Shown here: positions 1-8,495 of the stretch, one piece after another
How positions within the stretch are numbered: the stretch's first letter is position 1
Layout of the letters: each line of letters begins with the position of its first letter
From: a virus
DNA: 64,000 bases
Strand: one strand, 5' to 3'
Virus record (IMG/VR): IMGVR_UViG_3300043446_004500
Coordinates: 62,001-126,000 of that record
The notes under the pieces: model-generated
What the model was told of the DNA's origin: nothing
The model's input: the letters and a program-made list of their open reading frames with translations, nothing else
Database searches by the model: none
Translations under genes and position numbers: made by a program

Positions 1-2
1 CT

Positions 3-143
3 TATTACCATATTAATCATGGTAGACCAAATCCAAGAGACAATTTTTACTCTCAGGATACTTACACTAACAAAGAAAATTGGGGATTTGTTGATTACAC
101 CGAAGATAAACTAAACGAAAACACTATTTTGATTAGATCATGA
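3..143 (+). CDS. C-terminal end of an unidentified protein (5' partial)
   Basis: An open frame enters from the left edge and ends in TGA at 141-143. About 46 codons are visible, rich in Asn, Tyr and Asp, ending in ENTILIRS. The stop overlaps the next ATG as ATGA, the join used throughout the downstream operon, so this is very likely the preceding gene of the same glycan cluster. Too little is present to name a family. Confidence 0.6.
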   Translation, partial: YYHINHGRPNPRDNFYSQDTYTNKENWGFVDYTEDKLNENTILIRS

Positions 144-907
144 TTTTAGGACTAAAAAAATATCAAGAATATATTCTACACCCAGAATCTAGACTTTTAG
201 GAACATATTCTACAGAAAGACTAACTTCAGAAAAAGAAGTAAAGTGTCCTTGGGGATCACCTGAAACAAACTCAGCAGATCCTGGGCATAAAAATGGAGG
301 TCTTTTTGAAAGACATGGATTCAAATATCCAAATGGGGTAATTCACGTTGGAATGTGGAAATTTGAAGAGTCTGAGGACTATGAATATCTTGTTGATAGT
401 AATGTCATTGGTATTGAAGCACATCCAGATGTATACAAAGATTATAGTAGAGTAACTTCTGATCTTTATGGATTTAAATCATTTAACTTTGCTGCAAGTG
501 ATGTTGATGATGATTATGCGATTCTTTTTTGCAATCCCTATAGACAAGATACTAGTACAATATGTGCTAGTTATTTGAATGATAATGCTGAGTATGAAAT
601 TAAAAAAGTAAAAACAAAAACTCTTGATACTTTTGTTGAAGAGAACAGTATTGATGTTAAAAAGTTTAATTTCTTAAATGTTGATGCTGAAGGTGCGGAA
701 TACAAAGTTATTAAAGGATTTTCAAAAAATTTGAAGGATATTGACTATATTGTTTTAGAAACATCTGTGAATGATAGATTTGGAAATAATCAAGATCTGG
801 ATGTTATTAATCCTTTTTTAGAAAAACATGGTTTTGAAATTAAAGAAATGGATGGCAACTTTCTTTATGAAGGTTGGGGTGATGTATTTTTTGCAAGAGT
901 AAAATGA
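140..907 (+). CDS. FkbM-family SAM-dependent methyltransferase
   Basis: A 255-residue protein. The central motif LNVDAEGAEYKVIKG near residue 178, followed by YIVLETS, is the FkbM/Methyltransf_21 signature (usual form KIDVEGAE.EVLKG). This family transfers a methyl group from S-adenosylmethionine to hydroxyls of sugars or polyketides. Residues 85-97 (VIGIEAHPDVYKD) fit the SAM-binding strand with an acidic ribose contact. Encoded among sugar transferases with ATGA overlaps on both sides, so O-methylation of a surface or virion glycan is the likely role. The family call is firm; the substrate is inferred only from context. Confidence 0.82.
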   Translation: MILGLKKYQEYILHPESRLLGTYSTERLTSEKEVKCPWGSPETNSADPGHKNGGLFERHGFKYPNGVIHVGMWKFEESEDYEYLVDSNVIGIEAHPDVYKDYSRVTSDLYGFKSFNFAASDVDDDYAILFCNPYRQDTSTICASYLNDNAEYEIKKVKTKTLDTFVEENSIDVKKFNFLNVDAEGAEYKVIKGFSKNLKDIDYIVLETSVNDRFGNNQDLDVINPFLEKHGFEIKEMDGNFLYEGWGDVFFARVK

Positions 908-1710
908 AACAGAAATTTAATCTAGTTGGAAATACTTTTACCCACCTTACAGATGGCAATAAAGGATATTCTGTTCACGGGAAAGAATCTAAATTTATTG
1001 AATGGGTGAAAGATGGAAGTGGTAATGCCACTTTTTATATTGACAGTACTCTATCTCAAGCACAGTTTGATGATGTTTCTGGACCAAAATATGGATGGTT
1101 ATTGGAGTCTCAATATATTACTCCTCAGATTGTAGATTCTGTAAAAATGTTTCCAGAAAAATATTTGGAATCATTTGATGCAATTTTTACTCACAATCAA
1201 GAACTTCTTAAAATTGATTCTAAGTTTAAGTGGGTTCCTGCCCAAGGATTTTGGATTAAAGAACCTAAAATTTATGAGAAATCAAAAATGATTTCTATGA
1301 TTGCATCAAATAAAAGAATGTGTGATGGGCATAGGATTCGTTTAGAGTGGATAGAAAGATTGTGGGGACAAGTAGATCTTTACGGTAGAGGATTTAATGA
1401 AATTGCTCTAAAAGAAGAAGGTTTATGTGATTATATGTTTTCTGTTGCTATTGAAAATGGACAATATGAGACATATTTCACAGAAAAGATTTTAGACTGT
1501 TTTGCTACTGGAACTATTCCAGTTTATTTGGGTGCTCCTGATATTGGAAACTATTTTAATAAGAAAGGTATTATTGATCTTACTGAAGAATTTGACGTAT
1601 CCGATGAAATTTATTATAGTAAGATGGATGCAATTAAGGACAATTTAGAACGTGCTAAGAAAATGGAAATTTTGGAAGATTTCATTTACGAAAATTATCT
1701 GAGAGGTTGA
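904..1710 (+). CDS. GT10-like alpha-1,3-fucosyltransferase
   Basis: A 268-residue protein whose C-terminal half carries the GT10 (FUT) donor-binding signature: FSVAIENGQYETYFTEKI near residue 178, then DCFATGTIPVYLGAPDI. Known GT10 enzymes move fucose from GDP-fucose to GlcNAc or Glc in Lewis-type glycans. The N-terminal half is poorly conserved, as usual for the family. It overlaps the preceding gene by 4 bp and lies 1 bp from the next. Together with two GT11-type genes downstream it suggests that the cluster makes or edits a fucosylated glycan. Donor and acceptor are inferred from the family. Confidence 0.8.
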   Translation: MKQKFNLVGNTFTHLTDGNKGYSVHGKESKFIEWVKDGSGNATFYIDSTLSQAQFDDVSGPKYGWLLESQYITPQIVDSVKMFPEKYLESFDAIFTHNQELLKIDSKFKWVPAQGFWIKEPKIYEKSKMISMIASNKRMCDGHRIRLEWIERLWGQVDLYGRGFNEIALKEEGLCDYMFSVAIENGQYETYFTEKILDCFATGTIPVYLGAPDIGNYFNKKGIIDLTEEFDVSDEIYYSKMDAIKDNLERAKKMEILEDFIYENYLRG

Positions 1711-1711
1711 A

Positions 1712-2215
1712 ATGAATAATATTTCAAAAATGTTTAAGAAATATCGAAAAGGATGCTCTTACTTTATTGAAACGGGCACATATAAAGGATATGGAATTGA
1801 CGCGGCCAAAGATGTTGGATTTGAAAAATACTATAGTGCAGAATATTTAACTTCTCTTTATAAGGAGTGTTTGGAAAAATTCAAAGATCATGATGATATA
1901 TTCCTCTATAATGGATCTTCTGAAGATTGTTTAGAATCATTTCTTGATGAAGTTGATAAAAGAAGTCTATTTTGGTTAGATGCTCACGACAGCTTTGGTA
2001 CTGGTGGTGGAGTTCCTACATTTGAAGAACTTAAAATAATTAAAGAACATCCAATCAAAAATCATACTCTTTTGATTGATGATATTCCTCTTTATTTTGG
2101 AGATGGTCAAGAATTAAAGGAACGAATTCTGGAAATAAATACAAAATACAAATTTAAAACACACGATCCAGATACAAGACCAGATTACATTTTGGTTGCG
2201 TATATTGATGAATGA
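1712..2215 (+). CDS. Small SAM methyltransferase-like protein
   Basis: A 167-residue protein with a Rossmann-like layout: FIETGTYKGYGIDAA near residues 18-32 resembles methyltransferase motif I (E.G...G), followed by FWLDAHDSFGTGGG and LLIDDIP, which resemble the later strands of class I methyltransferases. The fold is suggested rather than proven. It starts 1 bp after the GT10 gene in the same operon, so a role in glycan decoration is plausible. The exact reaction is unknown. Confidence 0.6.
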   Translation: MNNISKMFKKYRKGCSYFIETGTYKGYGIDAAKDVGFEKYYSAEYLTSLYKECLEKFKDHDDIFLYNGSSEDCLESFLDEVDKRSLFWLDAHDSFGTGGGVPTFEELKIIKEHPIKNHTLLIDDIPLYFGDGQELKERILEINTKYKFKTHDPDTRPDYILVAYIDE

Positions 2216-2250
2216 TGTTAGTATTACTAATTCGAAAAGAGATTTGAATA

Positions 2251-3162
2251 ATGAAAAAATTTATCGTAACAACAACAATCAATAGTCCAACTATTGCCAC
2301 TAAAAAATTCTGCGAATTTAAAGATTGGACTTTAATAGTAGTTGGCGATACTAAAACTCCTCATCGTGAATATGAGGATTTAGATTGCATTTACTTGTCT
2401 CCTGATGAACAGGAAAATATTAGTAAAGAACTTTCTGATATTATTGGATGGAAAAGTATTCAACGAAGAAACGTTGGGTTCCTCTTTGCATATCAACAAG
2501 GCGCAGACATTGTTGCAACAGTTGATGATGATAATATTCCTTATGATGATTGGGGGAAAGATGTTTATGTTGGACAAGAGATAGAGTGTGACCTTTATGA
2601 GTCGGAGCACGGTGTTTTTGATCCTCTTTCTGTAACTTCAAGAAATGAAGTTTGGCATCGTGGATATCCTATTGAATATGTTCCTACTCGTCATAGAGTT
2701 GAGTATAAAGGTAAAACAAAACGAAAGGTTTTAGTTCAAGCAGATTTATGGGACGGTGATCCTGATATTGATGCTATGGCAAGACTTTCAATTAAACCCA
2801 TTGTCAAGTATACTGATGTAACAAAACCATATTGTTCCAATCAAATTGCTCCATTTAATAGTCAGAATACTTTTCTTGCCCGTGAAGTAATTCCTTTTTA
2901 TTCAGTTCTTCCGCACATTGGCAGGATGGATGATATCTGGGGTTCTTATATTCTTCAACACTATTTCCCAAATTCAGTCATTTATAATAAAGCATCGGTT
3001 TATCAGGATAGAAACGTTCAAGATTTAATTACAAATCTTGAAAATGAAATTATTGGTTATAGGAATACTTTGAAACTCGTAAATAATCTGGAAAATTATG
3101 AAGACTATCTTCCAGAAAAAGCAAAATTGTTCTACCAAATTTATAGAAATTGTTTTAACTAA
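2251..3162 (+). CDS. STELLO-type (DUF288) glycosyltransferase
   Basis: A 303-residue protein. The N-terminus reads FIVTTTINSPT, then WTLIVVGDTKTP, IYLSPDEQ, and near residues 66-97 QRRNVGFLFAYQQGADIVATVDDDN. This order and spacing is the STELLO/DUF288 signature; the DDDN is a DXD-like metal and nucleotide-sugar binding motif of GT-A enzymes. STELLO proteins are known from plants and protists and are widespread in marine bacteria and phages; the substrate here cannot be read from sequence. It lies 35 bp after the preceding gene, with AAAAGAGA as a possible ribosome site. Confidence 0.8.
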   Translation: MKKFIVTTTINSPTIATKKFCEFKDWTLIVVGDTKTPHREYEDLDCIYLSPDEQENISKELSDIIGWKSIQRRNVGFLFAYQQGADIVATVDDDNIPYDDWGKDVYVGQEIECDLYESEHGVFDPLSVTSRNEVWHRGYPIEYVPTRHRVEYKGKTKRKVLVQADLWDGDPDIDAMARLSIKPIVKYTDVTKPYCSNQIAPFNSQNTFLAREVIPFYSVLPHIGRMDDIWGSYILQHYFPNSVIYNKASVYQDRNVQDLITNLENEIIGYRNTLKLVNNLENYEDYLPEKAKLFYQIYRNCFN

Positions 3163-3165
3163 AAA

Positions 3166-3999
3166 ATGTCTACTACTACAATTGTTGTCACTTCAAGAAA
3201 TGATGGATATGGCGGGAACCTTGAATTACGTGGTTCCCACGCATTAAATACTATGATCCAGCATTATGATGAAGTCATTTATGTGGATTGGAATTCGCCT
3301 AATGATGATAGTCTAATTAATCACTTAACATTGGAGGGAAAGGAAAACCTTCGTCACATTCAAGTAAAAAGATCAGATATTGAAAAAATAAATCCAAAAT
3401 TACTTGAACTGCCAATAGTTGAAGTTCTTGGAAGAAATATTGGTATTCGTAGAGCAAAATCTGATTGGATTGTTTCAAGTAACATTGACATTATGCCAGA
3501 CGAACTTGACACTTCCAATCTAGAAGAAAATGTCTTTTATGCAGTGGCACGAAGAAATGTTCCAGTTCCATTTTTTCAATCTGTAGAGAAAGACTTTTTT
3601 TCATATTGTAAGAAAAACGTTAATAAGTTTGAGCAAGCATACATCATAGAAAACGAACAATGGGCAGGGCAATACAATCCCTGGTCCTTGGTCGTTTGTT
3701 GTGGTGACTATCAATTAGCACATTCAAGTCTTTGGAATAGAATGAAAGGATTTGAAGAGAGAATGATATATAGAGACTGTGCAGACACTAATGTTATGAA
3801 GAAAGGAAAAATCTATGGTGATGATTCTAGAATTTTGGATCTAGATGTTTTTCATTTGGATCATAGTGGGCACGAAATGAAAGTTGGAGGAAAGTCGTTA
3901 TTTAATAGTTGGGATGAATATGTTGTAAATTTTGAAAATACTTTTAACGAAGATAGTTGGGGATTGGTTGACTATCCATTCTTTGAGGAGATAATCTAA
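3166..3999 (+). CDS. GT-A fold glycosyltransferase (GT2-like)
   Basis: A 277-residue protein that begins TTTIVVTSRNDGYGG and continues EVIYVDWNSPNDD, the nucleotide-binding start of a GT2-like GT-A enzyme. GRNIGIRRAKSDWIVSSNIDIMP near residues 92-115 matches the usual ARNxGxxxAxGexixxxDxD block, with NIDI in place of a canonical DXD. It is separated from its neighbours by 3 bp upstream and overlaps the next start by 1 bp. Sugar specificity is unknown. Confidence 0.7.
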   Translation: MSTTTIVVTSRNDGYGGNLELRGSHALNTMIQHYDEVIYVDWNSPNDDSLINHLTLEGKENLRHIQVKRSDIEKINPKLLELPIVEVLGRNIGIRRAKSDWIVSSNIDIMPDELDTSNLEENVFYAVARRNVPVPFFQSVEKDFFSYCKKNVNKFEQAYIIENEQWAGQYNPWSLVVCCGDYQLAHSSLWNRMKGFEERMIYRDCADTNVMKKGKIYGDDSRILDLDVFHLDHSGHEMKVGGKSLFNSWDEYVVNFENTFNEDSWGLVDYPFFEEII

Positions 4000-4619
4000 T
4001 GCTAGAAAACTATAATAAAAATAAAGATGGAATAATCTATCAAGTTGATAAGACTCCATTTGACTATACTGGTTCATACAACGAATATTATAAAAAGATT
4101 GAGTCTTATAGTTGGCATACTTCATATCTTCGTTTGGGTTATATTGTTGGTTCTATTGGAAGAGTTCCAAAAAGTATTTTGGATGTTGGGTATGGTACTG
4201 GTGCATTTTTGAAAGTGTGTGAGGATGAAATTGTAGATAGATATGGGCACGATATATCTGGATGGCAAGTTCCTGATGGATGCTTTTTTGTTGAAAATAT
4301 TTTAGAATCTGAATATGATGTAATTACATTTTTTGATTCTTTAGAGCATATGAATGACATTGAGTTTGTCAAAGATTTGAAATGTAATTACGTTTGTATA
4401 TCAGTGCCTTGGTGCCATAATTTTAGTGATGAATGGTTTAAAAGTTGGAAGCATAGAAAACCAGATGAGCATCTTTGGCACTTTAATGATCAATCTCTTC
4501 AAACATTTATGAGTAGGATGGGATACGAAACCATCAATGTATGTAATTTGGAAGATATTACTAGAAAAAATAATCAACCATATCAAAATATCCTTACAGG
4601 AATTTTTAAAAAACTATGA
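3999..4619 (+). CDS. Class I SAM-dependent methyltransferase (Methyltransf_23 type)
   Basis: A 206-residue protein. ILDVGYGTGAFL near residues 60-72 is a clear SAM-binding motif I; YDVITFFDSLEHMND is the motif IV region with the typical DxLEH; VCISVPWC follows. This pattern matches Methyltransf_23/11 enzymes, which often methylate sugars or amino groups in O-antigen clusters. It overlaps the next gene by 4 bp (ATGA). The acceptor is unknown. Confidence 0.8.
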   Translation: MLENYNKNKDGIIYQVDKTPFDYTGSYNEYYKKIESYSWHTSYLRLGYIVGSIGRVPKSILDVGYGTGAFLKVCEDEIVDRYGHDISGWQVPDGCFFVENILESEYDVITFFDSLEHMNDIEFVKDLKCNYVCISVPWCHNFSDEWFKSWKHRKPDEHLWHFNDQSLQTFMSRMGYETINVCNLEDITRKNNQPYQNILTGIFKKL

Positions 4620-5341
4620 CTAAAACTTGTTTAATATATCAACCTTTGGGACTAGGTGATATCATTTGGTTACTCCCAATCGTTGATACTATTATTAAAA
4701 GTGGATATAAAGTTTATTATCCAGTTGGTGATGTTTATTATGATATGGTTTCTGAATATATTGAAAAAGAAAATTTATTTTGGGTAAAGGAATCTGATGA
4801 TTTTCCATTAAAAGATTATTATGGATCTTTTAATGTTATTGATAAAGAAGATATTCTTTATTTGCCTTTAAGATTTGCTGATAGATATATTCCAAATTGC
4901 TCTGTAATGATCTCCAAGTATTACTTTTTATCCATTCCAATTGGTGATTGGAGGAAAAGTTTTGAATTAAAAAGAAATTATGACCGAGAAATGGTATTGA
5001 TGAAAAAATATAATTTAGATGATGATTATATTTTAGTTAATAAATCGTTCGGAACTGAATATCAGAATAGAGAATTGGTGATTGAATCTGATAAGAAAGT
5101 TCATTATATGGATATTGAAGAAGATAAGAAAAATGGATTTCACCTATTTGATTGGATTGGTGCTTTAGAAAATGCTGGTGAGATTCACACTGTAGAAACT
5201 TCTCTGTGCTTCTTAATTGACAAGTATTGTTTGAATAATAAGATTCATATGTATGAAAAGAGAAAGGAATCGGAAGAAAATACATATTATAAAAATATAA
5301 ATTTGCTTTTTAGAAATCCTAACTGGGTATATGAAAATTGA
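4616..5341 (+). CDS. Putative GT-B/GT9-like glycosyltransferase
   Basis: A 241-residue protein that starts TCLIYQPLGLGDIIWLLPIVDTI, like the LGD...P motif that opens heptosyltransferase-type GT-B folds (GT9). The C-terminal GALENAGEIHTVETSLCFLIDKY resembles the donor-site region where GT9 proteins read xSG/xTGxxHxA. The protein is shorter than typical GT9 enzymes (about 320 residues), so it could be reduced or inactive. The operon context supports a role in glycan assembly. Confidence 0.5.
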   Translation: MTKTCLIYQPLGLGDIIWLLPIVDTIIKSGYKVYYPVGDVYYDMVSEYIEKENLFWVKESDDFPLKDYYGSFNVIDKEDILYLPLRFADRYIPNCSVMISKYYFLSIPIGDWRKSFELKRNYDREMVLMKKYNLDDDYILVNKSFGTEYQNRELVIESDKKVHYMDIEEDKKNGFHLFDWIGALENAGEIHTVETSLCFLIDKYCLNNKIHMYEKRKESEENTYYKNINLLFRNPNWVYEN

Positions 5342-5702
5342 AGTTTCTAATGGAGAGATAGTAGATAAGTTTACTATACTTGAAATTAAAAAAGAAAAGT
5401 GCTATGATTCTAATAAATTATTTAATATTGAAAGAGAATTAAATTACTTGTCAATCATTGTATCATCTTTAAATGTTCCAGTAGATCTCATTGAATCTTT
5501 AAGAGATATTAATAAAAAACTTTGGGAAATAGAAGATGAGATTAGAACATTTGAAAAGAAATTTATTTTTGATGATGACTTTATATCTCTAGCAAGACTG
5601 GTTTACTATACGAATGATAAGAGATTTGAGATTAAAAACAAAATTAATAATCTAACTAATAGTAACTTTAAAGAAGAAAAAATTCTACCAGATTATGAAT
5701 AA
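5331..5702 (+). CDS. DUF6165-like protein
   Basis: A 123-residue, highly charged, largely helical protein. The opening KIEVSNGEIVDKFTILEIKKEK, followed by IERELNYL, resembles the conserved start of DUF6165 proteins, which I recall near polysaccharide genes. No catalytic motif is visible. It overlaps both neighbours (11 bp upstream, 8 bp downstream), so it is co-translated with the glycan operon. Confidence 0.55.
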   Translation: MKIEVSNGEIVDKFTILEIKKEKCYDSNKLFNIERELNYLSIIVSSLNVPVDLIESLRDINKKLWEIEDEIRTFEKKFIFDDDFISLARLVYYTNDKRFEIKNKINNLTNSNFKEEKILPDYE

Positions 5703-6036
5703 TAGAGAAACGAGACCTTGGGGTTGGTTTGAAACAATAGAAGAAGCACCAAACTACAAGTTAAAAAAGATTTATGTAAATCCGAATCAACAATTTTCAC
5801 TTCAATACCATAATAATCGTGATGAACATTGGATTATTGTTGAGGGTACTGGAGTTATTACCTTAGGGGAGGAAAAATCTTTTGCAAAAGAAAATGATTC
5901 ATATTTTATAGAAAAAAAATTAACTCACAGAATGAGTTCTGGAAATAATGGTATTTTGTTCTATGAAGTTCAGATGGGAATTTGTGAAGAAGAAGATATT
6001 GTTAGAATTGAAGATGATTATGGGAGAGTAAAATGA
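5695..6036 (+). CDS. Cupin domain of type II phosphomannose isomerase, stand-alone
   Basis: A 113-residue protein that matches the C-terminal cupin of type II phosphomannose isomerase / GDP-mannose pyrophosphorylase: RPWGWFE, SLQYHNNRDEHWIIVEGTG with the His/Glu metal ligands, LTHRMSS, and the closing EEDIVRIEDDYGR. In bacteria this domain is usually fused to a nucleotidyltransferase; here it is alone. It could supply mannose-6-phosphate for GDP-mannose, the precursor of GDP-fucose used by the GT10/GT11 genes nearby. Fold call is strong; substrate is inferred. Confidence 0.8.
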   Translation: MNNRETRPWGWFETIEEAPNYKLKKIYVNPNQQFSLQYHNNRDEHWIIVEGTGVITLGEEKSFAKENDSYFIEKKLTHRMSSGNNGILFYEVQMGICEEEDIVRIEDDYGRVK

Positions 6037-6875
6037 CTATAGGATATAATCGTTTGGGATCCAATGGAAGACTTGGAAACCAAATGTTTCAGTATGCAGG
6101 ACTTCGTGGAATTGCAGCACATAAAAATTATGAGTGGATGATTCCTGAACCTGTAAGTTATGGTGATAGTAACTATGGATTATTTGACTGTTTTGAAATG
6201 TCCACAGTTGCAAAAAAGAATTTTGGATTTGTAAAAGGACAATCAATTCAAACTGGGTGCTTTCATTTCAGTCAAGAATTTTTTGATAACTGCCCAGACA
6301 ATGTAAATCTTCATGATTATTTTCAAACCGAAAAATACTTTGAAAATATAACCGACACTATTCGTGAAGACTTTACTTTTAAGAAAGAAATATTGAATCC
6401 TTGTTTAGAAATCATTGGTGAACTGGATAGTCCAATTTTTATTCATATTAGAAGGGGAGATTATGTAAACCAACCCAATAATCATCCAGTTTGTCCATTT
6501 TCTTATTATGAAAAATCATTAGAACTATTTGATAATAATTCTCCAGTTCTTGTTTTTTCTGATGATCTTGATTGGTGTAGGGAAAATTTTAAAGATGATA
6601 GATTTCTAATTCCAACAGAAAATCCCATGTATAATCATCTGTCTGATACGAATGATGGTAGAGTTAACTCATTTATTCCATATTATGATCTTTGTATGAT
6701 GTCAATGTGTTCTGGAGCAATTATTGCAAATAGCTCCCTAAGTTGGTGGGGTGCTTGGTTAATTGAAAACCCAAATCAACCAATTGTTGCTCCAATTCCT
6801 TGGTTTGGAGAAAACTATGGTCATTTTATAATGAAAGATTTAATTCCTGAGAGGTGGGTAATAAAGAATGTATAA
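6033..6875 (+). CDS. GT11 alpha-1,2-fucosyltransferase-like protein (copy 1)
   Basis: A 280-residue protein with the full GT11 signature: GRLGNQMFQYAGLRGIA at residues 11-27, HIRRGDYV near residue 136 (the HxRRGDY GDP-fucose site), DDLDWCRENF, and ANSSLSWWGAWL near residue 231. Known members add alpha-1,2-fucose to galactose from GDP-fucose; a few use other donors. A diverged paralogue lies at 7671-8495. ATGA overlap upstream and an 8-bp overlap downstream. Confidence 0.88.
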   Translation: MTIGYNRLGSNGRLGNQMFQYAGLRGIAAHKNYEWMIPEPVSYGDSNYGLFDCFEMSTVAKKNFGFVKGQSIQTGCFHFSQEFFDNCPDNVNLHDYFQTEKYFENITDTIREDFTFKKEILNPCLEIIGELDSPIFIHIRRGDYVNQPNNHPVCPFSYYEKSLELFDNNSPVLVFSDDLDWCRENFKDDRFLIPTENPMYNHLSDTNDGRVNSFIPYYDLCMMSMCSGAIIANSSLSWWGAWLIENPNQPIVAPIPWFGENYGHFIMKDLIPERWVIKNV

Positions 6876-7674
6876 TTTAACTTTTCTTATTCCAATTAGA
6901 ATTGAGACTGAAGATAGACTAAGAAACGTCATATCTTCAGTTTCTTATTTGCTTAAAAATATTCCAGCAAAGGTACTAGTTAAAGAGGTATCAAATCATC
7001 CTACTTTCCAATTTAGAGCAATTCCAGAAATTAAAAAGCACATAGATACGTCAAATCTTGAATATCTTTATGAAGAATCTCAAGAACCTCTTTTTTGTAA
7101 AAGCAAAGTTTTGAATGATTTGATTGTTACATCATCTACCAAAGTTGTTGCAAACTATGATGCTGACTGTATTCTCCCAATTAGTTCATATCACCAGGCA
7201 TATAATGCAATCAATGATGATCAGGTAGACTTAGTGTATCCTTATGGTTGTGGGATTTATCAATGGAGAGCAGAATATAATTCGGAGATTTATGAAAAGT
7301 TTATTAAATCTTTAGACATTTCTATTTTAGATCAAAACAAATCTCTTTCTAATTCTACGATTGGGTGGACTCAATTTGTGAATAGAAAAAAATATATTGA
7401 GTCTTATATGATGAATGAAAACTTTATTTCTTGGGGATGTGAAGATGATGAATTTTATTATCGCATGAGTATGCTTGGAAATCGTATTGGAAGAATTGAT
7501 AATTATGTTTATCATTTAGAACATTCAAGAACTCATAACTCTTGGTTTAGTAATCCAAAATTTAATAGTAACTATCATCTTTGGAATCAAATTAAAACAT
7601 TTGACAGAAATAAACTGATAAGATATTATGAAAGTCAGGACTATGTAAAAAATCGCAGAAGTCAAATACAATGA
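6868..7674 (+). CDS. GT-A glycosyltransferase with galactosyltransferase-type C-terminus
   Basis: A 268-residue protein. The N-terminus LTFLIPIRIETEDRLRNV starts like a GT2-type domain, ANYDADCILP near residue 92 supplies the DxD, and NENFISWGCEDDEFYYRMSMLG followed by YHLEHSR is the Glyco_transf_7C (galactosyltransferase C-terminal) pattern in which the acidic WGxEDxE motif binds the acceptor. It sits between the two GT11 genes. Donor sugar is not determinable. Confidence 0.7.
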   Translation: MYNLTFLIPIRIETEDRLRNVISSVSYLLKNIPAKVLVKEVSNHPTFQFRAIPEIKKHIDTSNLEYLYEESQEPLFCKSKVLNDLIVTSSTKVVANYDADCILPISSYHQAYNAINDDQVDLVYPYGCGIYQWRAEYNSEIYEKFIKSLDISILDQNKSLSNSTIGWTQFVNRKKYIESYMMNENFISWGCEDDEFYYRMSMLGNRIGRIDNYVYHLEHSRTHNSWFSNPKFNSNYHLWNQIKTFDRNKLIRYYESQDYVKNRRSQIQ

Positions 7675-8495
7675 TTGGGTTTAATGCATTAGGTAGAATG
7701 GGACGTTTGGCAAATCAAATGTTCCAGTATGCTTCACTTAAAGGAATTGCAAAAAATATAGGAACAGATTTTTGCATACCAAATCATTCTCAAGCAATTG
7801 ATGATGGTATTGGAAACAAACTAAGGACAGAACTTTTTGATTCTTTTGATTTGAGAGTTAACGTTGGTCTTTTAAATAATGGGCACGCTCCTACAGTTCA
7901 GGAAAGGTATTTTCATTTTGATGAAGAACTCTTTAAAATGTGTCCTGATCATGTAAATCTCCAAGGTTATTTTCAAACAGAAAAATACTTCAAACATATT
8001 GAATCTGAAATTCGTGAGGATTTTACTTTTAAGGATGAAATTCTGAAACCTTGTAAAGAAATGATTTCTTCTGTTGAAAATCCAATAGCACTTCATGTGA
8101 GGAGAACTGATTATATTGTAAATAGTGATAATCATTTTAATCTGCCATTAGAATATTATGAGGCAGCACTAAATTATTTTGATAATGATCGCAACGTGAT
8201 TATTTTTTCTGATGATCCTGAATGGTGTAAGTCTCAAAAATTATTCTCAGATGATAGATTTATGGTTTCTGAAAATACAGACAACAGAGTTGATCTCTGT
8301 TTAATGTCTCTTTGTAATGACTTTATTATTGCAAATTCGTCTTATTCTTGGTGGGCTGCTTGGTTGTCCTCTAATAAGAATAAAAAGGTTATTGTACCTT
8401 TCCAGTGGTTTGGTAAAACTGGATATACAAAAGATCACGATACCAAAGATTTGATTCCCAATGAATGGACAAGAATTACTGATGGACAAGAATAA
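7671..8495 (+). CDS. GT11 alpha-1,2-fucosyltransferase-like protein (copy 2)
   Basis: A 274-residue paralogue of the gene at 6033-6875. Shared motifs are GRLANQMFQYASLKGIA, GYFQTEKYFKHI, REDFTFK, HVRRTDYI near residue 140 and ANSSYSWWAAWL near residue 220. The GDP-fucose motif reads RRTDY instead of RRGDY, a common alternative in GT11. The divergence between copies, including whole-segment length differences, argues for different acceptors rather than recent duplication. ATGA overlap with the gene before it. Confidence 0.87.
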   Translation: MIGFNALGRMGRLANQMFQYASLKGIAKNIGTDFCIPNHSQAIDDGIGNKLRTELFDSFDLRVNVGLLNNGHAPTVQERYFHFDEELFKMCPDHVNLQGYFQTEKYFKHIESEIREDFTFKDEILKPCKEMISSVENPIALHVRRTDYIVNSDNHFNLPLEYYEAALNYFDNDRNVIIFSDDPEWCKSQKLFSDDRFMVSENTDNRVDLCLMSLCNDFIIANSSYSWWAAWLSSNKNKKVIVPFQWFGKTGYTKDHDTKDLIPNEWTRITDGQE

